Positions 48,791-60,086 of a DNA stretch of 64,000 nt are shown here, in pieces. This stretch comes from Aliivibrio wodanis. GTDB lineage: Bacteria; Pseudomonadota; Gammaproteobacteria; Enterobacterales; Vibrionaceae. Within the stretch, counting starts at the first letter, position 1. Each line of letters begins with the position of its first letter. Position numbers and translations under genes: made by a program. The notes beneath the pieces are model-generated. The model saw only the letters and a list, made by a program, of their open reading frames with translations. It did no database searches and had not been told where the DNA came from. The stretch is from the NCBI GenBank assembly GCA_000953695.1, contig LN554846.1, positions 2,674,151 to 2,738,150 of the forward strand. The letters are read 5' to 3'.

Positions 48791-51700
48791 TTAATGCAAA
48801 GCTTCATGCTTCTTTACTAATCCAAAGTCAGCCAGAATCGCATAAGCTGCAGGGATCATAAACAACACCAATAACGTTGAAGTAAAAATACCAAACACTA
48901 TTGAGACCACTAGCGGCTGAATAACCTGAGCCTGAATACTGGTTTCTAACAACAGAGGTAATAACCCTGCTGCTGTTGTGATTGAAGTTAAAAATACCGC
49001 TCTAAATCTTTCTTGGCTCGCTTTCACTACTGATTCATAAACAGAATCCCCCTCATCCACATGGTGTCGAATGTATTGCACCAATAAGATTGAGTCATTC
49101 ACCACAATCCCTGCCAATGAGACAAATCCCATAATACTTGGCATACTTAACGGGTGGCCAAGTAATAAATGACCCCAAAGTACCCCGATCAATGCTAACG
49201 GGATCGCGAGCATTACGACAAACGGTTCAAGATAGCTTCTAAACTGAAAACTTAAAATAACAAACACACCAAATAAGCCCAGCATAAAACCGGTACCCAT
49301 TGATTGTCCGGTTTCGGCGGTGTCTTTCGCTTCCCCTTCAAAATCAAAACGTAATCCTGGGTATTTTTTCAATAACTCAGGAGCTAGTTCTATTTTAAAT
49401 TGATTCAATATTTCAGTAGAACTAACTTGAGAGGCATGAACATCACCAAACACACTTAAGGTTCTTAACCCATTAATTCGCTGAATTCGAACATAATTAC
49501 GTTGAAAATCCAAAGTGGCCACAGAGGCTAAAGGTATTTGGCCTCCAGTAGGCAGAATAATTGGAAAGTTCTCCAAAGTATGTAAATTACCTGCTTGCTC
49601 TTTATTTAAGCGCACTTCAATTTCAATATTTTCTACACCAAGTTGGATCTCGTCAGCCGTTTGTCCAAAGTACGCCGCACGCAATTGATTTGCTATCAGT
49701 TGACCTGTCACACCATAGGTTTCCGCTCCTGGACGAAGTTTTACTAACACTTCTTCTTTACCCATTCGCATATCATCAAGGACACCATAAACACCAGCAA
49801 ACTCATTTAAATAAGCTTGGATATCAATCGAGGCTGATTTTAAAGTATGAAGATTATCATCCATCATTCGAATTTCAATCGCTCGCCCACCCGGCCCCAT
49901 AGTAGGCTGCTTGTACACCATGGTTATTGGTTCAGCCAGATCGCCTACTTCTTCACGCCATGCATCGATGAAATCATCAATTAAGGTATTTCGTTTTTCT
50001 GCACCTAATAAGTCCAATCGTATCGTTGCTAAGTGTGGCCCTGATTCATTGGCATCTGCGTTGGTATTAAATTGTTGAGTAATATGCTCAATAAGAGGCT
50101 GACCCTCTTCGTATTTATCACTCCACTCCATATTTAATTTTTCAGCGGCAGTAACTATCTTGTCCACCACTAACTCTGTTTGAGAAAGCGATGAGCCAGG
50201 GGGTAAAATAATTCGAGCCTCTGCAATATCACCGTCTAATTCAGGAAAGCCAACAAACTTCAGTGCACCACCAGAAATAAGAGAAAAAGAGATCAACAAG
50301 GTTGCGATCACTGCCCCTAAAAAGGCGTAACGCCATTCCACTACTTTTGTTACCGTTTTTACTAAAGTGACATTTCTAAAACGTTCAAAACGATCTAAGA
50401 TTTTCTTTTTAAAACCTGAGATTGGCTGCTCTTTTTTTGCTTTATGTAAAGAGTGACTCAAATGATTTGGTAGAATTAAAAAAGCTTCAACCAAGCTCAA
50501 TGACAACACTAAAATAAGCACCTGAGGAACAACTTTCAGTACCGCCCCCATCTCTCCTTGTAAAAACATTAAACTACCAAAAATACAGACCGTAGTTAGA
50601 AATGAAGAGAGTACTCCAGGAAAGACCTTACTGACACCGTTATACACAGCATCATCAATGCTCTGTCCTCGATCTAAATGAGAGGCAATGGACTCAGCAA
50701 TTACAATCGCATCATCCATCATGATCCCTATCGCCATAAGTAGAGCAACAAGAGACATGATATTGATAGAGAGCCCTAAACTCGCCATTAAAAACAAGCC
50801 ACCAAGAAAGGCAACGGGAAGACCAGCAGCAACCCAAAAAGAGTAACGGAAAGTGAAGAATAGCCACATGGTTAAAAATACAAGAATGATCCCTTGCCAA
50901 CCATTTTTTACCATCATGGTTAGACGATCCCACAATAATGAAGACAGATCGTTGGTCATTTCTAGCATCACACCATCAGGTGCTATCGATTGCTGATATT
51001 CAACAAATTCAGTAACGCGATCTTTAATTCTTAAAGCATCATCAGCTTTATTTTTACTGATCTTAAGCATCGCTGATGGTTTACCATCAAATAACACTTT
51101 TTGCTCATCTAACTCAAAACGATCGGTAATAATCGCAATATCTCCAAGGCGGATCAGAGCTCCATTTTCAGACGATCCCATCACTGTTTTTGCTAGTTCT
51201 TCAGGGGTGGTTTTTCTCTCATCAAAGCGAATTAAAAAATTCTTCTCTGGGGTTTCAACACTTCCACTAGGTAATTTCACATTTTGCTGTGCTAATTTGT
51301 TAGCAATGTCACTGACATTAAGGCCCAATTGACGAATCGCACTTTCATTAAGCTCTACTCGATATTGATGATCTGAAAACCCACTCACTTCAACTAAAGA
51401 CACATCATAATCAAGCTTTAAACTTTGTTTCAATTTCTCAGCGTATGCTTTTAATTCTGGCCACGTGGTATCTGCTGTAATCGCAACATCAACTACAGGT
51501 TCATTCCAATCAAGTTCTTGCACCACTGGTGATTCAATTTCTTTGGGAAAATCATTAATAGAATTTATTTGAGTTTGAACATCCACCAACATTCGTCCGA
51601 TATCAGCTTTTTCGTTAAGCTTTATGACTAAACGAGCAGAACCCTCAATGGCTTCACATTTGGTTTCTTCGATATTCCCTAAACCATCAACTGCATCTTC

Positions 51701-51895
51701 CATTCTAATACAGATACTTTCTTCTACTTCTTGAGGAGAGGCGCCTGGATAAACAACCCCAGCTAAAATATAAGGAGGACTAAATTCAGGAAAAGTTTCA
51801 CGTTTTAGTTGTGATAACGACACCAAGCCAAGCAGTAATAAAGAGAGCATTAATAAATTGGCTGCTGTAGGATGACGAGCAAAAAATTTAATCAT
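48791..51895 (-). CDS. RND efflux transporter permease
   Basis: A 1034-residue inner-membrane proton-driven pump with two six-helix halves and two large periplasmic loops. The helix-4 acidic pair of the proton relay is present in GIMMDDAIVIAE. The helix-10 counterpart reads GIVVNDSILLVQ, without the lysine of AcrB, as in the more divergent RND subfamilies. The substrate is unknown; no outer-membrane factor gene is adjacent, so it probably uses a shared TolC. The start overlaps the adaptor stop (ATGA). Confidence 0.92.
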   Translation of the reverse strand: MIKFFARHPTAANLLMLSLLLLGLVSLSQLKRETFPEFSPPYILAGVVYPGASPQEVEESICIRMEDAVDGLGNIEETKCEAIEGSARLVIKLNEKADIGRMLVDVQTQINSINDFPKEIESPVVQELDWNEPVVDVAITADTTWPELKAYAEKLKQSLKLDYDVSLVEVSGFSDHQYRVELNESAIRQLGLNVSDIANKLAQQNVKLPSGSVETPEKNFLIRFDERKTTPEELAKTVMGSSENGALIRLGDIAIITDRFELDEQKVLFDGKPSAMLKISKNKADDALRIKDRVTEFVEYQQSIAPDGVMLEMTNDLSSLLWDRLTMMVKNGWQGIILVFLTMWLFFTFRYSFWVAAGLPVAFLGGLFLMASLGLSINIMSLVALLMAIGIMMDDAIVIAESIASHLDRGQSIDDAVYNGVSKVFPGVLSSFLTTVCIFGSLMFLQGEMGAVLKVVPQVLILVLSLSLVEAFLILPNHLSHSLHKAKKEQPISGFKKKILDRFERFRNVTLVKTVTKVVEWRYAFLGAVIATLLISFSLISGGALKFVGFPELDGDIAEARIILPPGSSLSQTELVVDKIVTAAEKLNMEWSDKYEEGQPLIEHITQQFNTNADANESGPHLATIRLDLLGAEKRNTLIDDFIDAWREEVGDLAEPITMVYKQPTMGPGGRAIEIRMMDDNLHTLKSASIDIQAYLNEFAGVYGVLDDMRMGKEEVLVKLRPGAETYGVTGQLIANQLRAAYFGQTADEIQLGVENIEIEVRLNKEQAGNLHTLENFPIILPTGGQIPLASVATLDFQRNYVRIQRINGLRTLSVFGDVHASQVSSTEILNQFKIELAPELLKKYPGLRFDFEGEAKDTAETGQSMGTGFMLGLFGVFVILSFQFRSYLEPFVVMLAIPLALIGVLWGHLLLGHPLSMPSIMGFVSLAGIVVNDSILLVQYIRHHVDEGDSVYESVVKASQERFRAVFLTSITTAAGLLPLLLETSIQAQVIQPLVVSIVFGIFTSTLLVLFMIPAAYAILADFGLVKKHEALH

Positions 51896-53211
51896 TTAGC
51901 AGGCTCCTGATCTTTTTTAGGGTCAAGTAAACGAAGCTGCATTCCATTTATAGCAGGAAGAAGATCATTTAAAATTAGCCGATCATCTTGCTCTATATCC
52001 CCAGAAATAATGACATTATTATCTCGACGATATTCAATATTAACAGGTAAGATCACCAACTTGTTTTGCTTATCTAGCAGATAGATTTTATCTCCATGCA
52101 GTGCACTCTCAGGAATAGTCCACTGTAATGACGCCTCCCCCTCAATAATGGCTTTAACAAACATACCATTGACTAAGGGCGGTAATGAATTGGGTTTTAA
52201 ATCACGATAATTCTGTTCAATCTCTAAAATAACCCCAACAGTCGCTTGGTTTGGATCAACCGTCTCACTGATCCGTACAACTTTTGCTTGCCACTCAGCA
52301 TTAAAACGACCACTACTTAATTGGATATTAGCAATAAGAGGCAGCGAATCAATGTTTGGTATTCCTTGCTCACCCAACTCAAATGATTTAACACTTTGCG
52401 CTAAGGTTTGCATATCATGAATAGAGATTTGCGCTTCCATCTCCATCGTCTTAATACCATGAGCAATAAACATTGTTTGCTGTAAATTAACCACTTGATC
52501 AACTTCAATATCCACATCAGAAATACGCACATCAGTAGGTAAAGTTATCGATGTTTTCTCTAAAGATCGCTGTGCTTCTTCCAATTTCGCTTGATTCACT
52601 TTTACCATGGCTTGTGCGACTTTTCGCTCATCAGGTAATAATAATATTTGGTTTTGAATATCTAAAACGACTTTTTGTTGCGCTAAATAAGACTGGTTCT
52701 GCTGATCTAAATCTGATTGCGACGTCAGCCCTTTTTTTTGTAGATTTATTTTTCGACTGACTTCTTTTTTACTGATTGCCAAACGATTTTTTTCTATTTT
52801 TAACGTATTTCGGATGTTTTTCTCTTCTAAATCCACTTTCGCTAATTGGGTTTTACTAGAACTAAGATCCGCCTCTGCTTGTGCAAGTTTTAATTCATAA
52901 TCTAGCGGATCAATACGAAGCACCTCTGTACCTGCTACTAGTACGTTGCCTTTATTTAAATCAGGGTGACGATAAACGACTTTACCCGAGACTTCGGCAA
53001 TGGCTTTCCATTCAAATTTTGGATTTATCTTACCAAAGCCTATAACTAGAGGAGCAACACCTTTCTGCTCTAATGAAATAACCTTGACGATTTTTGATCG
53101 ATCCTCTAAGGGTTTAACCTCTGCTGATGGACGTAATTTAGTCACTAATACAAGGGTAAAAATCCCAAGTGCAACAACTGGAAAAAAAAGTAATTTTCTA
53201 TTTATTTTCAT
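51892..53211 (-). CDS. RND efflux periplasmic adaptor (membrane fusion protein)
   Basis: A protein of 439 residues from the ATG at 53211 (445 from an ATG at 53229; neither has a strong ribosome site). An N-terminal anchor (about 6-24) leads into a barrel-sandwich/lipoyl region, a long alpha hairpin coiled coil (about 110-200) and a beta-barrel domain. It links the pump to an outer-membrane channel. It overlaps the end of the TetR gene and is coupled to the pump gene by ATGA. Confidence 0.88.
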   Translation of the reverse strand: MKINRKLLFFPVVALGIFTLVLVTKLRPSAEVKPLEDRSKIVKVISLEQKGVAPLVIGFGKINPKFEWKAIAEVSGKVVYRHPDLNKGNVLVAGTEVLRIDPLDYELKLAQAEADLSSSKTQLAKVDLEEKNIRNTLKIEKNRLAISKKEVSRKINLQKKGLTSQSDLDQQNQSYLAQQKVVLDIQNQILLLPDERKVAQAMVKVNQAKLEEAQRSLEKTSITLPTDVRISDVDIEVDQVVNLQQTMFIAHGIKTMEMEAQISIHDMQTLAQSVKSFELGEQGIPNIDSLPLIANIQLSSGRFNAEWQAKVVRISETVDPNQATVGVILEIEQNYRDLKPNSLPPLVNGMFVKAIIEGEASLQWTIPESALHGDKIYLLDKQNKLVILPVNIEYRRDNNVIISGDIEQDDRLILNDLLPAINGMQLRLLDPKKDQEPAK

Positions 53212-53845
53212 ATGGGATATCTCTGTCATTCTGTAATAAGCCTTCGCTTAATAAACGGATATTGTGCTCTAATAAATCAGATAAAAAGGCTTCATCTAAT
53301 TGAACACCATGCATAGTTAACAATTTAGTCGGAGCCAAAAAAGGAAAAACCATTAAACTAATAAACGACAGTCGAGCTTTAATTGGATCAATACCATCTT
53401 TAAAAATATCGCTATGAAACACAGGATCAATCAGCATTGATTGCATCGGTTTTAACGTATTTAAAATAATATTCTGCAATAAATTCTGATGTTCAGCATC
53501 TGCTTCCATCGTCCTTAATATTAATTTAGGAAAAGTGGGGGTTTTCATCATAACCCAATAATACGTTCTCATTAATTCAATAAGGTCTTGCTCTGTATTG
53601 TTATCCATTAATATTGCGAATTGTTTTTGCACTGGAGCAAGAGTTTCTTTAAACATAGCTTCAAACAACCCTTCTTTATTACCAAAGTAGTAACGGATCA
53701 TCGCAATATTTACCTTTGCGTTATTTGCAATAAGTCGCGTCGATACTTTGTTATAAGGCATTGAAGTAAATAACTCACGAGCATGATAAATCAGCCTTTC
53801 TCTAACTTCTGATTCACCTTTTGGCCTACCTAGCGACTTAATCAT
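53198..53845 (-). CDS. TetR family transcriptional regulator
   Basis: A 215-residue protein with an N-terminal TetR helix-turn-helix (about 8-55; STRLIANNAKVNIAMIRYYF) and a helical ligand-binding domain. It is first in a three-gene unit with the RND adaptor and pump and probably represses them. The ATG at 53845 has AAAAAGG eight nt upstream; an in-frame GTG nine bases earlier overlaps that site. The 3' end overlaps the adaptor gene by 14 nt. Confidence 0.85.
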   Translation of the reverse strand: MIKSLGRPKGESEVRERLIYHARELFTSMPYNKVSTRLIANNAKVNIAMIRYYFGNKEGLFEAMFKETLAPVQKQFAILMDNNTEQDLIELMRTYYWVMMKTPTFPKLILRTMEADAEHQNLLQNIILNTLKPMQSMLIDPVFHSDIFKDGIDPIKARLSFISLMVFPFLAPTKLLTMHGVQLDEAFLSDLLEHNIRLLSEGLLQNDRDIPYENK

Positions 53846-54090
53846 TAATAACACCTTTTTTACATATCTAAATTAATACGTTTATTAATCACTCGATTAA
53901 TTATAGATAAGTTCAACATTTGCGCTAATATTTTAATTCACTCATATTTAATCATTTGATTAATTAATTCTATGCATTAAAAAATCTGCTGTTTTTTTCA
54001 TCTAGATTCACCTCAGCAATCGTTTCCCTTCTCTTTTTGTAACATTTAGATAGAAAAACATTCATATTAGGTAAAAAACCTATTTAAAGG

Positions 54091-54119
54091 TTGACGATAT
54101 GAGCTGAGTACGATATTAA
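54091..54119 (+). promoter_or_regulatory. leuABCD promoter
   Basis: TTGACG (54091-54096) and TATTAA (54114-54119) are separated by 17 bp. Transcription would begin about 25 nt before the leader peptide start codon. Confidence 0.8.
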
Positions 54120-54151
54120 TTTGTTAATTATTTTTATGGAATGTATTTCAA

Positions 54152-54214
54152 ATGAAAACAGTATCTTCTTTATTTCTAAACCTCCTCCTGATCGTGAACA
54201 TCTCACGCGGGTAG
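54152..54214 (+). CDS. leuL: leu operon leader peptide
   Basis: A 20-codon ORF encoding MKTVSSLFLNLLLIVNISRG. Five of its codons are leucine, three of them consecutive (CTC CTC CTG, 54182-54190). GCGGGT at its end (54207-54212) is complementary to ACCCGC in the left arm of the attenuator (54252-54257). Stalling at the leucine codons would leave it free to pair and prevent termination, whereas a ribosome reaching the stop codon would cover it. The ribosome site is weak (GGAATG). Confidence 0.85.
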   Translation: MKTVSSLFLNLLLIVNISRG

Positions 54215-54250
54215 GTTGTGGAACAAAAGAAGCCATAAACCAAATTTTAA

Positions 54251-54277
54251 AACCCGCTGAACATGGCGGGTTTTTTT
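54251..54277 (+). terminator. Leu attenuator terminator
   Basis: The stem AACCCGC / GCGGGTT with an 8-nt loop is followed by seven T. It lies between leuL and leuA and forms the transcription attenuator of the operon. Confidence 0.9.
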
Positions 54278-54325
54278 ATGGATAACCGTCATTAAAGCGC
54301 ATGACATACACAAGGAAGCAAGCCC

Positions 54326-55873
54326 ATGAGCGATCAAGTCATAATCTTCGACACCACCTTACGTGATGGCGAACAAGCACTATCAGCAAGTTTAACCGTA
54401 AAAGAAAAATTGCAGATTGCTTATGCGCTTGAGCGTCTAGGTGTTGATGTTATTGAAGCTGGTTTTCCAGTCTCTTCTCCAGGTGATTTTGAATCAGTTC
54501 AAACCATTGCCAAACATATTAAAAACAGCCGTATTTGTGGTCTAGCTCGTGCCGTTCCTAAAGATATTGATGCGGCAGCAGAAGCATTGAAAGTCGCAGA
54601 AGCGTTCCGAATTCATACCTTTATCTCTACTTCTACCGTTCACGTTCAAGACAAATTACGCCGTAGCTACGATGATGTGGTTGAGATGGGTGTAAAAGCA
54701 GTTAAACACGCACGTAATTATACTGATGACGTTGAGTTTTCTTGTGAAGATGCAGGCCGTACACCGATTGATAATTTATGCCGCATGGTAGAAGCCGCGA
54801 TTAATGCCGGCGCAAATACAATTAATATTCCAGACACTGTTGGCTACACTATTCCTGGTGAATTTGGCGGTATTATTCAGCAATTATTTAACCGTGTTCC
54901 AAACATCGATAAAGCAATCATCTCTGTCCATTGTCATGATGATTTAGGCATGTCAGTAGCTAACTCTATTGCTGCCGTTCAAGCAGGAGCTCGTCAAGTT
55001 GAAGGCACTATTAATGGTATTGGTGAGCGTGCAGGTAACTGTTCTTTAGAAGAAATTGCCATGATTCTTCAGACTCGTTCAGAGTATCTAGGAGTGCATA
55101 CTGGTCTTAAAAACGACGAGATTCACCGTACCAGTAAATTGGTAAGTCAGCTTTGTAATATGCCAATTCAGAGCAATAAGGCTATCGTAGGCGCAAACGC
55201 CTTTAGCCACTCTTCAGGTATTCACCAAGATGGCATGCTTAAGAATAAAAACACTTACGAAATCATGACTCCAGAGTCTATTGGTCTTAAAAACAAAGCA
55301 TTAAACCTAACCAGTCGCTCAGGCCGCGCTGCGGTTAAGAGCCACATGGATGCAATGGGTTATAAAGATGAAGAATACAATCTAGACACGCTATATGCAG
55401 ATTTTGTGAAGCTAGCGGATCGTAAAGGCCAAGTGTTTGATTACGATTTAGAAGCCCTAATGCATTTTGCTAACTTACGTGATGAAGATGACTTCTATAA
55501 GTTGAATTACCTAAGTGTGCAATCAGGCAGCGTAATGGCAACCACTAGTATCAAGCTACTTTGTGGTGATGAAGAAAAATGTGAAGCCGCTGTCGGTAAT
55601 GGCCCTGTTGATGCCCTTTACCAATGTATCTACAAACTAACAGGCTATGAGATTGTTCTAGATAAATTTGATCTAACGGCAAAAGGCGAAGGCGAAGATG
55701 GATTAGGTCAAGCGGATATTATTGCGAACTATAAAGGTCGTAAGTATCACGGTACCGGTCTAGCTACCGATATTATCGAAGCTTCTGGTCAGGCACTACT
55801 TCATGTAATTAATAGCATTCACCGCGCAGATCAAATTGCTGAGATTAAGCAAAAGAAGATTGCTGCGGTTTAA
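54326..55873 (+). CDS. leuA: 2-isopropylmalate synthase
   Basis: Condenses acetyl-CoA and 2-ketoisovalerate, the first committed step of leucine synthesis. The 515-residue protein has [10 protein letters not shown] (8-17), the metal-binding HCHDD motif and the C-terminal LeuA dimer/allosteric domain (about 390-505), which binds leucine. AAGGAAG precedes the ATG. First of leuABCD, controlled by the attenuator upstream. Confidence 0.97.
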   Translation: MSDQVIIFDTTLRDGEQALSASLTVKEKLQIAYALERLGVDVIEAGFPVSSPGDFESVQTIAKHIKNSRICGLARAVPKDIDAAAEALKVAEAFRIHTFISTSTVHVQDKLRRSYDDVVEMGVKAVKHARNYTDDVEFSCEDAGRTPIDNLCRMVEAAINAGANTINIPDTVGYTIPGEFGGIIQQLFNRVPNIDKAIISVHCHDDLGMSVANSIAAVQAGARQVEGTINGIGERAGNCSLEEIAMILQTRSEYLGVHTGLKNDEIHRTSKLVSQLCNMPIQSNKAIVGANAFSHSSGIHQDGMLKNKNTYEIMTPESIGLKNKALNLTSRSGRAAVKSHMDAMGYKDEEYNLDTLYADFVKLADRKGQVFDYDLEALMHFANLRDEDDFYKLNYLSVQSGSVMATTSIKLLCGDEEKCEAAVGNGPVDALYQCIYKLTGYEIVLDKFDLTAKGEGEDGLGQADIIANYKGRKYHGTGLATDIIEASGQALLHVINSIHRADQIAEIKQKKIAAV

Positions 55874-55947
55874 GAGAGTCGAAAAGAATTTTAAATCAGG
55901 GAAGTCTTTATCTTCTCTGATTAACCAAATTAAATAAAAAAGATTAA

Positions 55948-57048
<1,101 letters not shown>

Positions 57049-57063
57049 TTCAAGGAAGAAGCA

Positions 57064-58479
57064 ATGTCTAACGCAAAAACATTATACGAAAAAGTTTATG
57101 ATGCCCATGTTGCTGTTGCAGCAAAAGGCGAAACCCCTATTCTATACATCGATCGTCACTTGGTGCACGAAGTGACTTCTCCACAAGCATTCGATGGGTT
57201 ACGTGAAAAAGGTCGTAAAGTTCGCCAAGTAGGTAAAACTTTCGCAACAATGGATCATAACGTATCAACACAAACTAAAGACATTAATGCCTCTGGTGAA
57301 ATGGCTCGTATCCAAATGGAAACACTGTCTAAAAACTGTGAAGAATTTGGCGTAACTCTTTATGATCTAAACCATAAATACCAAGGTATTGTGCATGTAA
57401 TGGGACCTGAACTGGGCATTACTCTGCCAGGCATGACGATTGTTTGTGGTGATTCACACACAGCAACCCATGGCGCATTTGGTTCGTTAGCATTTGGTAT
57501 TGGTACGTCTGAAGTTGAGCACGTATTAGCGACACAAACGCTAAAACAAGCGCGTGCTAAAACCATGAAAATCGAAGTCAAAGGCAAAGTAGCCGAAGGT
57601 ATTACTGCAAAAGATATCGTGCTTGCGATCATAGGTAAAACAACGGCTGCAGGTGGTACTGGCTACGTGGTTGAATTCTGTGGTGAAGCAATTACCGACC
57701 TTACGATGGAAGGTCGTATGACGGTATGTAACATGGCAATCGAATTAGGTGCTAAAGCAGGCCTTATCGCACCAGACCAAACCACGTTTGATTACATTAC
57801 TGACCGTAAATTCTCACCTCAAGGGGAAGATTTAACCGCAGCTATCGAATACTGGTCATCACTAAAAACGGACGATGACGCAAAGTTTGATGCGGTAGTA
57901 ACACTTGAAGCCTCTGAAATTAAACCTCAAGTCACTTGGGGCACAAATCCAGGTCAAGTAATCGCAGTAGACCAACCAATCCCTGCTCCAGAGAGTTTTT
58001 CTGACCCAGTAGAAAAAGCGTCCGCTGAAAAAGCATTAGCTTACATGGGCCTTGAAGCGGGTAAATCTCTGTCTGATTACAATGTAGATAAAGTATTTGT
58101 TGGCTCTTGTACTAACTCACGTATCGAAGACATGCGCGCTGCTGCTGCCGTAGCAAAGGGCAATAAAGTCGCAGCTCATGTTCAAGCGTTAATTGTTCCT
58201 GGTTCAGAGCAAGTAAAAGCACAAGCTGAAAAAGAAGGTCTAGATGTGATCTTTAAAGAAGCGGGCTTTGAATGGCGCCTACCAGGTTGTTCAATGTGTC
58301 TTGCTATGAACAACGACCGCTTAGGTCCACAAGAGCGTTGTGCATCAACATCTAACCGTAATTTTGAAGGTCGCCAAGGCCGCGATGGTCGAACTCACCT
58401 AGTTAGCCCAGCAATGGCAGCAGCAGCGGCAATTGCAGGCCACTTTGTTGATATTCGAACTGTTACAGTACAAGCATAA
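57064..58479 (+). CDS. leuC: 3-isopropylmalate dehydratase large subunit
   Basis: The 4Fe-4S aconitase-family large subunit that isomerises 2- to 3-isopropylmalate with LeuD. The 471-residue protein has the substrate/cluster region [25 protein letters not shown] and the cluster cysteines in [10 protein letters not shown]. It starts 15 nt after leuB with AAGGAAG upstream. Confidence 0.97.
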   Translation: MSNAKTLYEKVYDAHVAVAAKGETPILYIDRHLVHEVTSPQAFDGLREKGRKVRQVGKTFATMDHNVSTQTKDINASGEMARIQMETLSKNCEEFGVTLYDLNHKYQGIVHVMGPELGITLPGMTIVCGDSHTATHGAFGSLAFGIGTSEVEHVLATQTLKQARAKTMKIEVKGKVAEGITAKDIVLAIIGKTTAAGGTGYVVEFCGEAITDLTMEGRMTVCNMAIELGAKAGLIAPDQTTFDYITDRKFSPQGEDLTAAIEYWSSLKTDDDAKFDAVVTLEASEIKPQVTWGTNPGQVIAVDQPIPAPESFSDPVEKASAEKALAYMGLEAGKSLSDYNVDKVFVGSCTNSRIEDMRAAAAVAKGNKVAAHVQALIVPGSEQVKAQAEKEGLDVIFKEAGFEWRLPGCSMCLAMNNDRLGPQERCASTSNRNFEGRQGRDGRTHLVSPAMAAAAAIAGHFVDIRTVTVQA

Positions 58480-58490
58480 AGGAATTTACT

Positions 58491-59093
58491 ATGTCAGGTT
58501 TTAAGCAACATACAGGTCTAGTCGTTCCTTTAGATACGGCAAACATTGATACCGATGCAATCATTCCAAAGCAGTTTCTACAAAAAGTAAACCGCACTGG
58601 TTTTGGTAAGCACCTATTTCATGATTGGCGTTTTCTTGATGATGCTGGTGAGCAAGCAAACCCTGAGTTTGTGATGAATGCACCACGCTACCAAGGCGCT
58701 AGCATTCTCCTTGCTCGTGAGAATTTTGGCTGTGGTTCATCTCGTGAACACGCTCCTTGGGCATTAGCTGATTATGGTATCCAAGTCATGATCGCACCAA
58801 GTTTTGCGGATATTTTTTATGGCAACTCAATCAATAACCAGATGATCCCTGTTCGTTTAACTGACACGGAAGTGGATGAAATTTTCCAATTCGTTGAAGC
58901 AAACGAAGGTGCTGAAATTAACGTTGATTTAGAAGCTATGTTAGTAACTGCTAACAATAAACAATACAGCTTTGAGATTGATGAATTCCGTCGCCACTGT
59001 TTATTGAATGGTTTAGATAATATTGGTTTGACGTTGCAACATGCCGATAAAATTTCAGAGTATGAAGCGAAGATCCCGAGTTTCTTGAAATAG
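58491..59093 (+). CDS. leuD: 3-isopropylmalate dehydratase small subunit
   Basis: The 200-residue swivel-domain partner of LeuC, with [15 protein letters not shown] and the N-terminal [16 protein letters not shown] motif. It starts 11 nt after leuC. The stop codon TAG at 59091-59093 supplies the first G of the nine-copy GGATTCA array, so the array begins exactly where coding ends. Confidence 0.97.
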   Translation: MSGFKQHTGLVVPLDTANIDTDAIIPKQFLQKVNRTGFGKHLFHDWRFLDDAGEQANPEFVMNAPRYQGASILLARENFGCGSSREHAPWALADYGIQVMIAPSFADIFYGNSINNQMIPVRLTDTEVDEIFQFVEANEGAEINVDLEAMLVTANNKQYSFEIDEFRRHCLLNGLDNIGLTLQHADKISEYEAKIPSFLK

Positions 59094-59157
59094 GATTCAG
59101 GATTCAGGATTCAGGATTCAGGATTCAGGATTCAGGATTCAGGATTCAGGATTCAGG
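59093..59157 (+). repeat. Tandem heptamer array GGATTCA x9, second locus (after leuD)
   Basis: Nine perfect copies plus GG begin at the last base of the leuD stop codon. AAATGATGAGAGGTTGATAT and a terminator follow, the same organisation as at 42062-42137. On the plus strand the unit has no stop in any frame; on the minus strand TGA occurs in every unit. Confidence 0.98.
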
Positions 59158-59165
59158 AAATGATG

Positions 59166-59198
59166 AGAGGTTGATATGAACGTATCAACCTCTTTTTT
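59166..59198 (+). terminator. Terminator of the leu operon, after the GGATTCA array
   Basis: AGAGGTTGATA / TATCAACCTCT is a perfect 11-bp stem with a 6-nt loop, running into a T tract. Confidence 0.92.
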
Positions 59199-59261
59199 GT
59201 CTATAAAACACAGGCAATCTATACTAAATAATTATTAGTAAACAAAAGTCAGGTACCTTTT

Positions 59262-60041
59262 ATGAAAACCCTTATTTCCTCGTTACTTTTGCTTTTCTCA
59301 TTCAATGCGTTCGCTGCACCAAAATCTGAATTATGGGATTATTGGGATGTAAGCAATGAAAAAAACGCCACCACCATTTCACACCAATACTGGCAACAAA
59401 CACTCGATAAATATCTAGTCACTAAAGGGGAATTCACACTTTTTGATTACGAAAATATCGCAGATGCAGATGAACAGATCTTAAACAGTTATTTACGTCA
59501 AATGCGACGCATCGATCCAAGAGAGTATAAAAAAGCAGAACAATACGCTTATTGGGTAAATCTTTATAACGCCATTACTGTAAAAATCATTTTAGATAAC
59601 TATCCAATTAAGTCGATTACAAAATTGGGTGGATTATTTAGCTTTGGACCTTGGGGGGAAGAAGTCGTTACTGTGGCGGGAAAAACATTAACGTTGAACG
59701 ATATTGAACATAGGATCCTTCGTCCAATATGGAACGATCCTAGAACTCACTACGCCGTTAACTGCGCGAGTTTAGGCTGCCCTAATTTACAACTAAAAGC
59801 ATTTACTTCAAGAAACAGTGAGCAGTTACTTGAGAAAGCAGCAAAGGAATTCATCAATAGTAAAAAAGGGACTGATATAAATAAAGATACCCTTATTTTA
59901 TCTTCCATCTACGAATGGTTTATTACTGATTTCGGTACACAAGCAGAACTTTTTGAACACTTAAAAAAATATCGCCCTGAATTAGAAACATTCAAAGGCG
60001 ACATTCGATATGATTATGACTGGAAGCTAAATAAAAAATAA
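59262..60041 (+). CDS. DUF547 family secreted protein
   Basis: A 259-residue protein with a signal peptide (cleavage after AFA, residue 18) and a DUF547 domain. The domain includes YWVNLYNAITVKIILDNYP and the HYAVNCASLGCPNL block, whose Cys/His/Asn pattern suggests a thiol-protease/transglutaminase-like site. Function is unknown. It stands alone between the leu operon and djlA; AGGTACC lies before the start. Confidence 0.82.
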   Translation: MKTLISSLLLLFSFNAFAAPKSELWDYWDVSNEKNATTISHQYWQQTLDKYLVTKGEFTLFDYENIADADEQILNSYLRQMRRIDPREYKKAEQYAYWVNLYNAITVKIILDNYPIKSITKLGGLFSFGPWGEEVVTVAGKTLTLNDIEHRILRPIWNDPRTHYAVNCASLGCPNLQLKAFTSRNSEQLLEKAAKEFINSKKGTDINKDTLILSSIYEWFITDFGTQAELFEHLKKYRPELETFKGDIRYDYDWKLNKK

Positions 60042-60086
60042 ATACAAAATAAATATTGAGAAGCTCAATTTATTTCCAAATTTAAA

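Larger units (their letters stand above)
53855..54325. other. Leu operon regulatory region
   Basis: The 471 bp between the TetR gene and leuA contain an AT-rich segment with no gene (to about 54080), the leu promoter (54091-54119), the leader peptide gene (54152-54214) and the attenuator (54251-54277). Confidence 0.85.
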
